Source of the DNA: an uncultured Oscillospiraceae bacterium
GTDB taxonomy: Bacteria; Bacillota; Clostridia; Oscillospirales; Oscillospiraceae
NCBI GenBank assembly: GCA_948616425.1
Contig: CAPGBJ010000116.1
Location: forward strand, 1 to 26,994
DNA length: 26,994 nucleotides
Direction of reading: 5' to 3'
The notes beneath the pieces were generated by a model. The model saw only the letters and a list, made by a program, of their open reading frames with translations. It did not search any database and was not told the origin of the DNA. Both the position numbers and the translations under genes were made by a program. Shown one piece after another: positions 7,649-13,713 of this stretch. Positions within the stretch are counted from its first letter, which is position 1, and the number at the start of each line of letters is the position of its first letter.

Positions 7649-8497
7649 ATGAAAACAGGCTTGGTATTGGAGGGCGGAGCCCTCCGGGCGATTTTTTCCA
7701 GCGGTGTGTGCGACGGGCTGCTGGAGGGCCATGTGGAGGCCGACTATGTCATCGGTGTGTCGGCGGGTATTGCCTACGGGGTGAGCTATGTGTCCAAACA
7801 GCCCCGGCGCAACCTGGAGGTGGTCACTCGCTTTGCCCCCGATAAGCGATATATGGGCTGGCGCAACCTGACAGATAAGAGCAATCGCAGCTATTTTGGA
7901 CTGAAATTCGGCTTCAACACCATCCCTAATGAGCTGGTGCCCTTTGACTATGATACCTTTGCTGCATTTCCTGGGGAAGTGGAGGCAGTGGTGACCAATC
8001 TGAACACGGGGAAGGCGGATTATCTGGTTGTCCCTCGGCATGATAAGGAGTCGATAGTCCTTCAGGCCAGCTGCGCCATGCCCCTGCTCTTTCCGGTCTT
8101 TGAGATTGGCGGCCAACCCTATTTGGATGGCGGTATTGGCGATGCCATCCCCTGGCGGAGAGCTCTGGACAAATGTGATAAGGTGATTGTGGTCCTCACC
8201 CGCCCCCGGAATTATCGCCGCAAACCGGATCATATGATGAAGCTGATCCGCAGGCGCTATCAGGAGTACCCGAATTTTGTGGCGGCCATGGAGGGCAGGG
8301 CGGAGGTCTACAACCGGGACCGGGAAGCTCTGTTCCAGGCGGAGCGGGAGGGGCGGCTGTTGGTGATTGCCCCTGCGTCCACCTTGGGAGTGGCCCGGAC
8401 GGAGCGGGACACCGAGAAGCTGCGCCTGCTGTGGGCGGCGGGCTATCAGGCTGCCATGGACCGGATGGAGGAAATCAGAGATTTTCTGCGAGACTGA
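7649..8497 (+). CDS. Patatin-like phospholipase
   Basis: A 282-aa serine lipid acyl hydrolase of the bacterial patatin/YjjU type. The oxyanion-hole motif is at the N-terminus (LEGGALRAIFSSGV, 7-20). The nucleophile is Ser38 in GVSAG (36-40), and the dyad partner is Asp160 in DGG (160-162). There is no signal peptide or membrane helix, so it acts in the cytosol or on the inner membrane face. The C-terminal half carries a basic patch (RPRNYRRKPDHMMKLIRRR). The exact lipid substrate is unknown. The start ATG follows GGGAGGTCTTT. It is monocistronic and its last 23 bases overlap a possible small gene on the opposite strand. Confidence 0.93.
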   Translation: MKTGLVLEGGALRAIFSSGVCDGLLEGHVEADYVIGVSAGIAYGVSYVSKQPRRNLEVVTRFAPDKRYMGWRNLTDKSNRSYFGLKFGFNTIPNELVPFDYDTFAAFPGEVEAVVTNLNTGKADYLVVPRHDKESIVLQASCAMPLLFPVFEIGGQPYLDGGIGDAIPWRRALDKCDKVIVVLTRPRNYRRKPDHMMKLIRRRYQEYPNFVAAMEGRAEVYNRDREALFQAEREGRLLVIAPASTLGVARTERDTEKLRLLWAAGYQAAMDRMEEIRDFLRD

Positions 8498-8693
8498 GAG
8501 CCGTCCCGGTGCGCTCTACCTGATTGGGTTGGAGGGCGTAGAGGTTTAGCGTATCCCCCACAATTGTGAAGAAGGCACCTAGTTTGGCCAGCTGCGCCTG
8601 ACTCTGCCCCTGGGCCAGTGCGGCGGAGAGGGCAACAGCCATGGTGAGCAGTTCGCCGCTGTTGGCGTTATAGATGGAAGACAAATTGACCAC
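8475..8693 (-). CDS. Possible 72-aa helical protein
   Basis: A 72-residue frame starting with GTG at 8693. The only upstream in-frame codons run into a stop. The protein is Ala/Leu-rich and helical (GELLTMAVALSAALAQGQ, then LAKLGAFFTIVGDTLNLYAL). The pattern resembles small ~65-aa Clostridial proteins such as the DUF6774 group, but I am recalling that loosely. The ribosome binding site is poor (CAGGG next to the start). It converges with and overlaps the end of the patatin gene, and its start region diverges from the DUF3842 gene. The gap would otherwise be an unexplained 250 bases, which slightly favours a real gene. Confidence 0.5.
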   Translation of the reverse strand: MVNLSSIYNANSGELLTMAVALSAALAQGQSQAQLAKLGAFFTIVGDTLNLYALQPNQVERTGTALSLAENL

Positions 8694-8748
8694 CCCTGGA
8701 CTATCTTATGCGGGATAGGGCCAAATGGGTTCAGAAAAGGGAGTTTTT

Positions 8749-9156
8749 ATGAAAATTGTTGTGATTGACGGACAGGGAGGCCGGCTGGGGCAGCTGCTGG
8801 TGGAAGGGGTTAAGGCCCGCCTGCCTCAGGCTCAGGTGTATGCGCTGGGGACCAATACTGCGGCCACCGCGGCTATGCTGAGGGCGGGGGCGGACTTCGG
8901 CGCAACTGGAGAAAATCCGGTGGTACGGGGTGTTCTGGATGCCGACGGGGTATTGGGGCCGGTGGGCGTGGTGGTGGCCAACGCCATTCTGGGGGAGGTC
9001 ACTCCGGCAATGGCCGAGGCGGTAGGGAGTTGTCGGGCGAGGAAATATTTGGTGCCCATGAACAGCTGCGGTGTGATGGTAGCCGGTGTGGAAGAGCTGC
9101 CCCTGTCCGCCTATGTGTCCCGGGCGGTGGAACGTCTGGCGGCGGAACTGGGGTGA
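8749..9156 (+). CDS. DUF3842 family protein
   Basis: A 135-aa cytosolic protein that matches my memory of DUF3842 (start MKIVVIDGQGGRLGQLLVEG). The N-terminal VVIDGQGGRLG looks like a Rossmann-type nucleotide-binding turn. The middle has ALGTNTAATAAMLRAGAD and TGENPVVRG, and the end has KYLVPMNSCGVMVAGVEELPL. The family has no known function; it is small, conserved in Clostridia, and could bind a nucleotide or act as an enzyme subunit. A start 8 codons upstream exists, but the ATG at 8749 has AAAAGGGAG at good spacing. It stands alone, with no clear promoter visible. Confidence 0.85.
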   Translation: MKIVVIDGQGGRLGQLLVEGVKARLPQAQVYALGTNTAATAAMLRAGADFGATGENPVVRGVLDADGVLGPVGVVVANAILGEVTPAMAEAVGSCRARKYLVPMNSCGVMVAGVEELPLSAYVSRAVERLAAELG

Positions 9157-9372
9157 AAGGGACTGCTTGGTTGTGCCTTCGGATGGGGGACACAGGCCGC
9201 TAGAAGGTGTACGACTCTTTGCAAAGAGTCAGCGCGAGAATGTGCTAAAATTTAGTCCCAATTCTGCCCCGCAGGGGGCGGGAATCACAAGGCTATTTTC
9301 TCCCGGAGGAACACAAAAGCGAATTGGGAGAAAATTTCTGACAGATATGGGCACTTTGAAGAGAGGAAGACA
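9157..9372 (+). other. Non-coding region with inverted repeats before tRNA-Leu
   Basis: No credible gene. A perfect 18-bp palindrome (GACTCTTTGCAAAGAGTC) lies at 9213-9230. From 9247 to 9337 there are nested complements: AAATTT with AAATTT at the outside, then CCCAATTC with GAATTGGG, then a GC hairpin around 9267-9280. ATTTTCTCCC (9295-9304) can alternatively pair with GGGAGAAAAT (9326-9335). No T-run follows any of these, so they are not ordinary terminators. Confidence 0.45.
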
Positions 9373-9401
9373 TTGACATTTGAAGCGCGCTCCTGTATGA
9401 T
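9373..9401 (+). promoter_or_regulatory. Promoter of tRNA-Leu
   Basis: TTGACA (9373-9378) and TATGAT (9396-9401) are 17 bp apart. The predicted transcript begins about 100 bases before the mature tRNA. Confidence 0.75.
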
Positions 9402-9426
9402 AGAGCATGTCAAGTCCGTGTGGGCA

Positions 9427-9502
9427 ATCTTGGCAGACCTTCCGCTTGGGGACGATAGATGGGGAATATCCCTTTGGCGGTTCTGCTGTCTGAGCCTTGG
9501 AT
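9427..9502 (+). other. Possible long hairpin in the tRNA-Leu 5' leader
   Basis: The leader can fold into one interrupted hairpin. ATC/GAT, GGC/GCC and AGAC/GTCT pair on the outside (9427-9438 with 9488-9502). CCGC and GGGA pair with TCCC and GCGG on the inside (9442-9452 with 9469-9480). The loop is GATAGATGGGGAATA-like. This is hand-folded, and no known RNA family was recognised. Confidence 0.4.
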
Positions 9503-9509
9503 AGTATCA

Positions 9510-9594
9510 GCGCCCGTGGTGAAATTGGTATACACGATGGATTTAGGTTCCATTCCGGAGACGGGTAGGGGTTCGAATCCCCTCGGGCGCACCA
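9510..9594 (+). tRNA. tRNA-Leu (anticodon UAG)
   Basis: The acceptor stem GCGCCCG (9510-9516) pairs with CGGGCGC (9584-9590), followed by the discriminator A and an encoded CCA (9592-9594). The anticodon stem ATGGA/TCCAT encloses the loop TTTAGGT, giving anticodon TAG, which reads CUA (and other CUN) codons. A long variable arm (CCGGAGACGGG), as expected for class II Leu tRNA, precedes the T arm GGGGTTCGAATCCCC. A terminator follows 4 bases later. Confidence 0.97.
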
Positions 9595-9598
9595 CAGC

Positions 9599-9637
9599 GT
9601 CGGAGCAAGCTTCATATCGTTTGCTCCGACTTTTTTT
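9599..9637 (+). terminator. Terminator of tRNA-Leu
   Basis: The stem GTCGGAGCAA (9599-9608) pairs with TTGCTCCGAC (9621-9630), followed by seven T residues. It is also the first part of repeat copy A. Confidence 0.9.
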
Positions 9638-9729
9638 AAAAGTCAGAGCGCACTCATTGCGCTGCTCCTCCTTTCCAAATCGAACCCGCTGCGCTGGGCT
9701 TCGATTTGGTTTTGGGCGCAAACTTGAAA
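9599..9729 (+). repeat. Repeat copy A downstream of tRNA-Leu
   Basis: About 131 bp, nearly identical to copy B at an offset of ~160 bp. It has three parts in order: a T-run terminator hairpin, a small AGCGCA/TGCGCT hairpin (around 9646-9663), and a 13-bp stem-loop at 9675-9709 (CCAAATCGAACCC with its complement) followed by TTTTGGG. No protein is credible in any frame. The open frames here run across the tRNA. Confidence 0.85.
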
Positions 9730-9757
9730 GAAAATCGATCTTAAATACTTGTGGCAC

Positions 9758-9889
9758 GTCAGGGCAAGCTTCATATCGCTTGCTCTGACTTTTTTTCAAA
9801 AGTCAGAGCGCGCTCATTGCGCTGCTCCTCCTTTCCAAATCGAACCCGCTGCGCTGGGCTTCGATTTGGTTTTGGGTGCAAAGCTGAAA
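9758..9889 (+). repeat. Repeat copy B
   Basis: Second copy of the unit above. Its terminator hairpin (9758-9789, then seven T residues) has compensating changes in the stem relative to copy A: GTCAG pairs with CTGAC in place of GTCGG with CCGAC. That preserves pairing and argues the hairpin is maintained. No tRNA precedes this copy. Confidence 0.85.
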
Positions 9890-9915
9890 AATTAAAGAGA
9901 CACTCATTGCATGTT

Positions 9916-9954
9916 ATAAGACAGACCGCCCCAGGGGCGGTCTGTCTTATTTTA
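9916..9954 (+). terminator. Orphan perfect-stem terminator
   Basis: A perfect 16-bp stem (9916-9931 with 9935-9950, AAGACAGACCGCCC core) has a 3-nt loop and is followed by TTTTA on the plus strand. There is no plus-strand gene just upstream except the repeats and tRNA. The minus side lacks a T-run, so it is not an obvious terminator for the SLH gene at 10145. Confidence 0.6.
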
Positions 9955-10144
9955 GTGCTATACAACTGGAAATATTGTGTATATTCCTGCTCCTGTGTCT
10001 ACAGATCGCATTGTACCGCAATACTTCTATGGGCTGTGATGGCGGTAAATTTGCCCCCTGCCTTGGGATACAAGGTCTGATTTTCCCCCTTGAGCGTCGT
10101 ATTTGTGCGCAGGGAGGGGGCACAGAGCTGCCAGCCCCTTGGGG
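9955..10144. other. Intergenic region without a recognised feature
   Basis: Between the orphan terminator and the SLH gene's stop codon I see no gene or promoter. A short AGCCCC-TT-GGGGCT dyad at 10133-10146 overlaps the end of the SLH gene but lacks a T-run. Confidence 0.5.
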
Positions 10145-11260
10145 CTACCGCTCTAAGGGAGTCTTTTCCCTGTGCAAGGCTGTGAGCAGGGCTTCCGCCT
10201 CTGCTGGAGATACTGTATCTTTGGGGCCCAAACGGCCGTTGGCGGGGAGCAGGCCCTTCTGGCTTGCCCAGGCCAAGGCTGGTTGGGCGAACAGGGAGAT
10301 CTCTCCCACGTCGCTGTAGCTGGTCAGGCCGGGATAGTCCATCAACATAGGACTGCCGGACCAGCGCCAAATTATCACAAACATCTGTTCTCGGCTCACG
10401 GCGTCGTTGGGCCCAACTCTGCCATCACCGTAGCCGCTGATGATCTGTTCACTACTGGCCCATCGGACCGCCTCCGCATAGGGGGCGGATGGGTCCACAT
10501 CGCTGTAATTCATCAGGTAGTTGACGACAGGCTTTCCCTGCGCTTCATGCAGCAGACTGATCAAAGCGGAACGGGTCAGCGATTCGGAGGGAGTTTCCCG
10601 GTCCAGCACCATGATGTTTTGAGCATAAGCCTGCCCAGGATAGGACAGTGCTACAATGTCATACCAGGCCATAATATAAGTTCCGGTTTTGATATCCTCC
10701 AATGTACCTATAGGACCTCCTGTGTAGGTGGACAGAGTGGTCTCCTGACCGGCATAAAGGTATAGTCCGCCGTTGTCCGTGGTGATCTGGAGTTTCCCTT
10801 CCTGTGTATCCACTGCTTCCACCTGGTGATACATGGCGCAGCCTATGTCCTGGGGGATATTGCGCACAATAGCGAAGGCGGCGGACTGGGGCGGCATGGA
10901 CCGGGTGGAGACCGGGCTGTGGAAGACATAGAGCCGTTCTCCCACTGCCAAATCGGAGGGGTGGCTGGGGACCCGCTCGCCGCTGTCGATCCAGAAAGTT
11001 TGGTCGGATAGTTTCATCACATATTCGCCAGATCGCTCAGAATCCATGTGTAGGCCGGTGATAGCCCCATCTGCTCCGGTGAGTATCGCTTTCACTTCTC
11101 CATAGTACAACACACTGTTGGGCAGGGACTGAACATTCTCCATGTCTACTTCCTCCGATGTGCGGGAGGCAGACGGAACATTTCCCGCTGCCAGGGAGGG
11201 GACGCCCATCGAACAAAACAATACGCCGCTCAGCGCAAGGGCCGCTAGTTTCCTGTTCAT
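10145..11260 (-). CDS. Secreted SLH-domain protein
   Basis: A 371-aa exported protein. The signal peptide (1-25) runs MNRKLAALALSGVLFCSMGVPSLAAG. Residues about 40-220 form a beta-rich domain of unknown family, with repeated short strands (SVLYYGEVKAILTGADGAITG, KLQITTDNGGLYLYAGQETTL, GTYIMAWYDIVALSYPGQAY). Such modules resemble secreted proteins of related gut Clostridia, but I cannot name the family. Two SLH repeats follow: about 251-303 (NYSDVDPSAPYAEAVRWA, GYGDGRVGPNDAVSREQMFVII) and about 314-362 (SYSDVGEI, ALAWASQKGLL, NGRLGPKDTVS). AAAGGAGA precedes the ATG. The first SLH gene in this window carries three repeats, so this one may attach more weakly. It is transcribed alone. A 7-bp hairpin (TAAGAGA/TCTCTTA, around 11290-11310) sits in its leader. 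Confidence 0.88.
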   Translation of the reverse strand: MNRKLAALALSGVLFCSMGVPSLAAGNVPSASRTSEEVDMENVQSLPNSVLYYGEVKAILTGADGAITGLHMDSERSGEYVMKLSDQTFWIDSGERVPSHPSDLAVGERLYVFHSPVSTRSMPPQSAAFAIVRNIPQDIGCAMYHQVEAVDTQEGKLQITTDNGGLYLYAGQETTLSTYTGGPIGTLEDIKTGTYIMAWYDIVALSYPGQAYAQNIMVLDRETPSESLTRSALISLLHEAQGKPVVNYLMNYSDVDPSAPYAEAVRWASSEQIISGYGDGRVGPNDAVSREQMFVIIWRWSGSPMLMDYPGLTSYSDVGEISLFAQPALAWASQKGLLPANGRLGPKDTVSPAEAEALLTALHREKTPLER

Positions 11261-11562
11261 GTCGTATGTCTCCTTTCCATGTGGTAAGTTTAAGAGAACT
11301 GGCTCTCTTATAGGGATAGACGTATTGAATTGAGAAAAGTTCCCAAAGCAGGAGATGTTCTGTTGCTTGACAGAGGAGGCGTATTTTCACCTGATATGAC
11401 CCTATTGGCGAGAGTTGCCCCGAGGGCCGAGACAAGAATCGTTTTTCGATTGGAGGGGTGTGGCAATACTTTACCTTATCGGCGGGGGGTCAATTTCAAC
11501 TGGAGAGGCGGCGCATCATTGTGGTGGTCAGTATTTGTCTTGTTGGGCGGGGAAAATTATGG
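11261..11562. other. Intergenic region, nothing recognised
   Basis: Between the SLH gene's start and the zinc-ribbon promoter I find no credible gene. A TTGACA at about 11370 has no -10 box at normal distance. Short open frames here lack ribosome binding sites and typical codon use. Confidence 0.5.
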
Positions 11563-11590
11563 TTGTAATTCAGACAGAATGTGATATACT
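11563..11590 (+). promoter_or_regulatory. Promoter of the zinc-ribbon gene
   Basis: TTGTAA (11563-11568) and TATACT (11585-11590) are 16 bp apart, with a TG-like extension before the -10 box. Transcription would start near 11597, only a few bases before the coding region. Confidence 0.65.
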
Positions 11591-11608
11591 GATTTCCCGG
11601 TGATAAAA

Positions 11609-11770
11609 ATGATTTTTGTTTGTGACAGGTGCCATTATCTCTTCAGCCGGACCGCCGAACCGGAGCAGTGTCCCGACTGCGGCAAGTATGCTGTCCGCAT
11701 GGCAGACGAAGAGGAGCGGCGGGAGTACGCCGAGCGTTTGAAAGAGTTCCAAAGGGGTTCAGATGGGTAA
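11609..11770 (+). CDS. 53-aa zinc-ribbon protein
   Basis: A small gene of 53 codons with four Cys in the pattern CDRC (5-8) and CPDC (21-24): MIFVCDRCHYLFSRTAEPEQ, CPDCGKYAVRMADEEER, then a charged helix (EYAERLKEFQRG). The four Cys should bind one zinc or iron, like a rubredoxin-type knuckle. It may bind nucleic acid or act as a small regulator, but I do not recognise a specific family. A GTG at 11600 is in frame and could be the true start. No ribosome binding site lies before either start, and the promoter is within 20 bases, so the mRNA may be nearly leaderless. It precedes rubredoxin by about 320 bases with a separate promoter between. Confidence 0.72.
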   Translation: MIFVCDRCHYLFSRTAEPEQCPDCGKYAVRMADEEERREYAERLKEFQRGSDG

Positions 11771-11910
11771 GAGGCCACAGTGTGAGGGGGGATATACAAC
11801 AATATTATGCCACAAAGGCGAAACACCTTTGGGCTGGCACCCCTGGAGGATCTATGTTGCCTTCGGTATAGTGCGCTTCTTACAAGGGATAGAAAAATAA
11901 AAATTTCTCA
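11771..11910. other. Intergenic region, weak hairpin only
   Basis: I see only a 6-bp hairpin (CAAAGG/CCTTTG around 11812-11831) without a T-run. No gene is evident before the rubredoxin promoter. Confidence 0.5.
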
Positions 11911-11939
11911 TTGTATTGGGGAAAAATATGCGGTATACT
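11911..11939 (+). promoter_or_regulatory. Promoter of rubredoxin
   Basis: TTGTAT (11911-11916) and TATACT (11934-11939) are 17 bp apart. The predicted leader before rubredoxin is about 145 bases. Confidence 0.7.
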
Positions 11940-11959
11940 ATATCAAAAGGGGGATTCAA

Positions 11960-12070
11960 ATGGTGCATGGAGGTCAAAAGAGGAGAATTGCCCATAAGAA
12001 TCTCAGGGCCTTACGGGGATGGACGGGGGACAGTAGCCTCTGGCCATGCCAGTTGGATAAAAATTTATGA
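11960..12070 (+). CDS. Possible 36-aa leader peptide before rubredoxin
   Basis: The reading frame begins ATGGTGCATGGAGGTC, preceded by AAAAGGGGGATTCAA, a usable ribosome binding site. It encodes a basic 36-residue peptide (MVHGGQKRRIAHKNLRALRG, then WTGDSSLWPCQ and LDKNL). Its TGA overlaps an ATG at 12067 that is in frame with rubredoxin. This could couple translation, or be chance. No homologue is known to me. Confidence 0.35.
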   Translation: MVHGGQKRRIAHKNLRALRGWTGDSSLWPCQLDKNL

Positions 12071-12090
12071 TTGAGAAGGAGATGCTTGAA

Positions 12091-12255
12091 ATGAAAAAGT
12101 ATGTGTGCGACGTCTGCGGCTGGGAGTATGATGAGGCGGTGGGAGACCCTGAGCACGGAATCGCTCCAGGTACCAAGTTTGAGGATTTGCCTGACGATTT
12201 TGTGTGTCCCCTGTGTGGTGTGGGAAAAGAATCTTTTTCCCAAGGGAATGGATAA
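12091..12255 (+). CDS. Rubredoxin
   Basis: A 54-aa one-iron electron carrier with the two knuckles YVCDVCGW (Cys 6 and 9) and FVCPLCGV (Cys 39 and 42), and the usual linker (YDEAVGDPEHGIAPGTKFEDLPDD). It probably passes electrons to oxygen- or peroxide-reducing partners such as the rubrerythrin near 21 kb in this window, but that is inference. An in-frame ATG at 12067 would add eight residues (MIEKEMLE). The ATG at 12091 has AAGGAG at a suitable distance, and known rubredoxins start at this point. It is a single-gene unit with its own promoter and a downstream hairpin. Confidence 0.97.
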   Translation: MKKYVCDVCGWEYDEAVGDPEHGIAPGTKFEDLPDDFVCPLCGVGKESFSQGNG

Positions 12256-12275
12256 TTTTATAGCTTGCATTTTGT

Positions 12276-12309
12276 GGGGCAGCGATTACGGTTTTGTAGT
12301 CGCTGCCCC
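12276..12309 (+). terminator. Probable terminator of rubredoxin
   Basis: A 14-bp stem (GGGGCAGCGATTAC at 12276-12289 with 12296-12309, one G-T pair) has a 6-nt loop. The tail is only TTG, so termination may be weak. Confidence 0.6.
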
Positions 12310-12430
12310 TTGTCATCCATGGGAGCGAGGAAATGAGAGCCAATGCAGTGGTTATGTGTCACATTCAATATAATTTTTAGGTGCAACCCTAGAAACTGCC
12401 GTTTTGAATGGTCGTATTTACTAAAAAAAC

Positions 12431-12459
12431 TGGACATTAAAGTAAAAATATGGTATATT
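12431..12459 (+). promoter_or_regulatory. Promoter of the phosphoribosyltransferase-like gene
   Basis: TGGACA (12431-12436) and TATATT (12454-12459) are 17 bp apart, about 50 bases before the start codon. Confidence 0.65.
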
Positions 12460-12506
12460 TTAGATGGAAGTACTGTGATGATAGGAGACGAAGAGGAGGT
12501 AAAATT

Positions 12507-13148
12507 ATGGAACCCAGGTTTTTTAAAATCCCCGTATGCGTAGGTGATGTGTCACTGCGGGTGGCTCAAGGCCATTTTGCAACCAGAAATAGCCATACGA
12601 ATTACTTTGTAGACGTCACAAATCAACAGTCCAGCTTGCGTGAGGCGGAGGCTGTGGCACAGCAGCTGGCACAGCTCAACCTGACACATAACTTGATGGT
12701 GGATACCATTCTCTGCATGGATGGCACAAGAGTAATTGGTACATGCCTGGCCCAGCGGCTTACCCAGAGCGGGTATCGTTCGATTAACGCTGGAAAAGAG
12801 ATCTATCTCCTGCGAGAAAATGTGGGCCGGGATGGAAAGCTGATTTTCCGGGACAATGCCAGGTTTATGCTGGAGGAGAAAAATGTGTTGATATTGCTGG
12901 CCTCTGTCACAACCGGCGGCACCGTCCGGAAGGGAATTGAGTGCGTCCAGTACTACAAAGGGAACGTGGTGGGGATTGCGGCTATTTACAGCCACCTGAA
13001 AGAGGTGGATGGAATGCCGGTCATCTCCCTGTTCGATACCAATGATCTGCCTGGCTATGCCAGCTATTCTCCAGAGACCTGTCCCATGTGCGCACAGCGG
13101 GAGGAATTGGACGCGGTGGTGGATAAATTTGGCTACGCCGCCCTTTAG
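12507..13148 (+). CDS. Phosphoribosyltransferase-like protein with altered PRPP loop
   Basis: A 213-aa protein that resembles type I phosphoribosyltransferases of the orotate PRTase kind. The GTGE-like loop is near 71-80 (MDGTRVIGTC), and the PRPP loop lies at about 127-141 (VLILLASVTTGGTVR). In normal enzymes the loop starts with two acidic residues (for example DD or ED) that hold the ribose. Here they are Leu-Ala, although TTGGT is kept. A second oddity is a CPMC pair at 192-195, possibly for zinc. It may therefore be a diverged enzyme or a PRTase-fold regulator. The ATG at 12507 has GAGGAGGTAAAATT, better than the upstream frame at 12450. It is not in an operon with pyrimidine genes; RidA follows with its own promoter. 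Confidence 0.75.
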   Translation: MEPRFFKIPVCVGDVSLRVAQGHFATRNSHTNYFVDVTNQQSSLREAEAVAQQLAQLNLTHNLMVDTILCMDGTRVIGTCLAQRLTQSGYRSINAGKEIYLLRENVGRDGKLIFRDNARFMLEEKNVLILLASVTTGGTVRKGIECVQYYKGNVVGIAAIYSHLKEVDGMPVISLFDTNDLPGYASYSPETCPMCAQREELDAVVDKFGYAAL

Positions 13149-13174
13149 TGCGACACCAAGAAACTTTTTATATC

Positions 13175-13202
13175 TTGAATTTTTTCCTTTTTCTGCTATA
13201 AT
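13175..13202 (+). promoter_or_regulatory. Promoter of ridA
   Basis: TTGAAT (13175-13180) and a perfect TATAAT (13197-13202) are 16 bp apart, 35 bases before the start codon. Confidence 0.7.
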
Positions 13203-13236
13203 GAAAAAATCCAATTGATGAAGGAGGATTTACAAA

Positions 13237-13611
13237 ATGAATCAAACCATCACTGCTGAACATGCCCCTGCTGCGGTGGGCCCCTATTGTCATGCGAAGC
13301 TGGCGGGCAATACCCTCTATACCTCTGGACAGTTAGGGCTGATCCCAGCCACTGGAGAATTGCCCCAGGGGGTGGAGGCGCAGGCGGTTCAGGCGCTGGA
13401 TAACCTGAAGGCCGTGCTGAATGCCGCCGGGATGGATTTCGCTGATGTGGTCAAGACTACCGTGTTTTTGGCTGATATGAATGATTTTGCTGCGATTAAT
13501 GTGATCTATGCCAAGTATTTTGTTGGAGAGGCGCCGGCTCGCTCCTGCGTCCAGGTAGCTGCCCTGCCCAAGGGAGCACTTTTTGAGATTGAGGCAGTCG
13601 CTGTCCGGTAA
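13237..13611 (+). CDS. ridA: RidA family 2-iminobutanoate/2-iminopropanoate deaminase
   Basis: A 124-aa cytosolic enamine/imine deaminase that removes reactive 2-aminoacrylate and 2-aminocrotonate formed by PLP enzymes. The family signature is clear: HAPAAVGPYCHA (9-20), LYTSGQLGL (27-35), ALDNLKAVLNAAG (53-65), VVKTTVFLADMNDFAAIN (71-88), and the C-terminal PARSCVQVAALPKGALFEIEA with the substrate-binding Arg102 and Glu117. Length is normal and the protein should form trimers. It may protect enzymes such as cysteine desulfhydrases or threonine dehydratase, but no such gene is adjacent. AAGGAGGATTTACAAA precedes the ATG. A bidirectional terminator follows. Confidence 0.95.
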   Translation: MNQTITAEHAPAAVGPYCHAKLAGNTLYTSGQLGLIPATGELPQGVEAQAVQALDNLKAVLNAAGMDFADVVKTTVFLADMNDFAAINVIYAKYFVGEAPARSCVQVAALPKGALFEIEAVAVR

Positions 13612-13648
13612 AGGCGGCGACAGAACAGGGCACTAAAAAGAGAAAATC

Positions 13649-13686
13649 CTGTAGGGGCGGCTATCAGCTGCCCCTACAGAATTTTG
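13649..13686 (+). terminator. Bidirectional terminator between ridA and the TIGR03915 gene
   Basis: A 13-bp stem (CTGTAGGGGCGGC at 13649-13661 with 13667-13679) has loop TATCA. The plus tail is AATTTTG, and the minus tail is GATTTTCTCTTTTT. It lies between convergent genes. A smaller 7-bp hairpin (AACGCCC/GGGCGTT, 13693-13712) is next to it. Confidence 0.8.
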
Positions 13687-13713
13687 TGAGATAACGCCCA
13701 ACCAAGGGCGTTT

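Noticed and set aside
9410..9799. Open frames across tRNA-Leu and the repeats on both strands
   Set aside because: They run through the tRNA and hairpins. Similar spurious proteins (such as RPRGFEPLPVSG) are often mis-annotated over tRNA genes.
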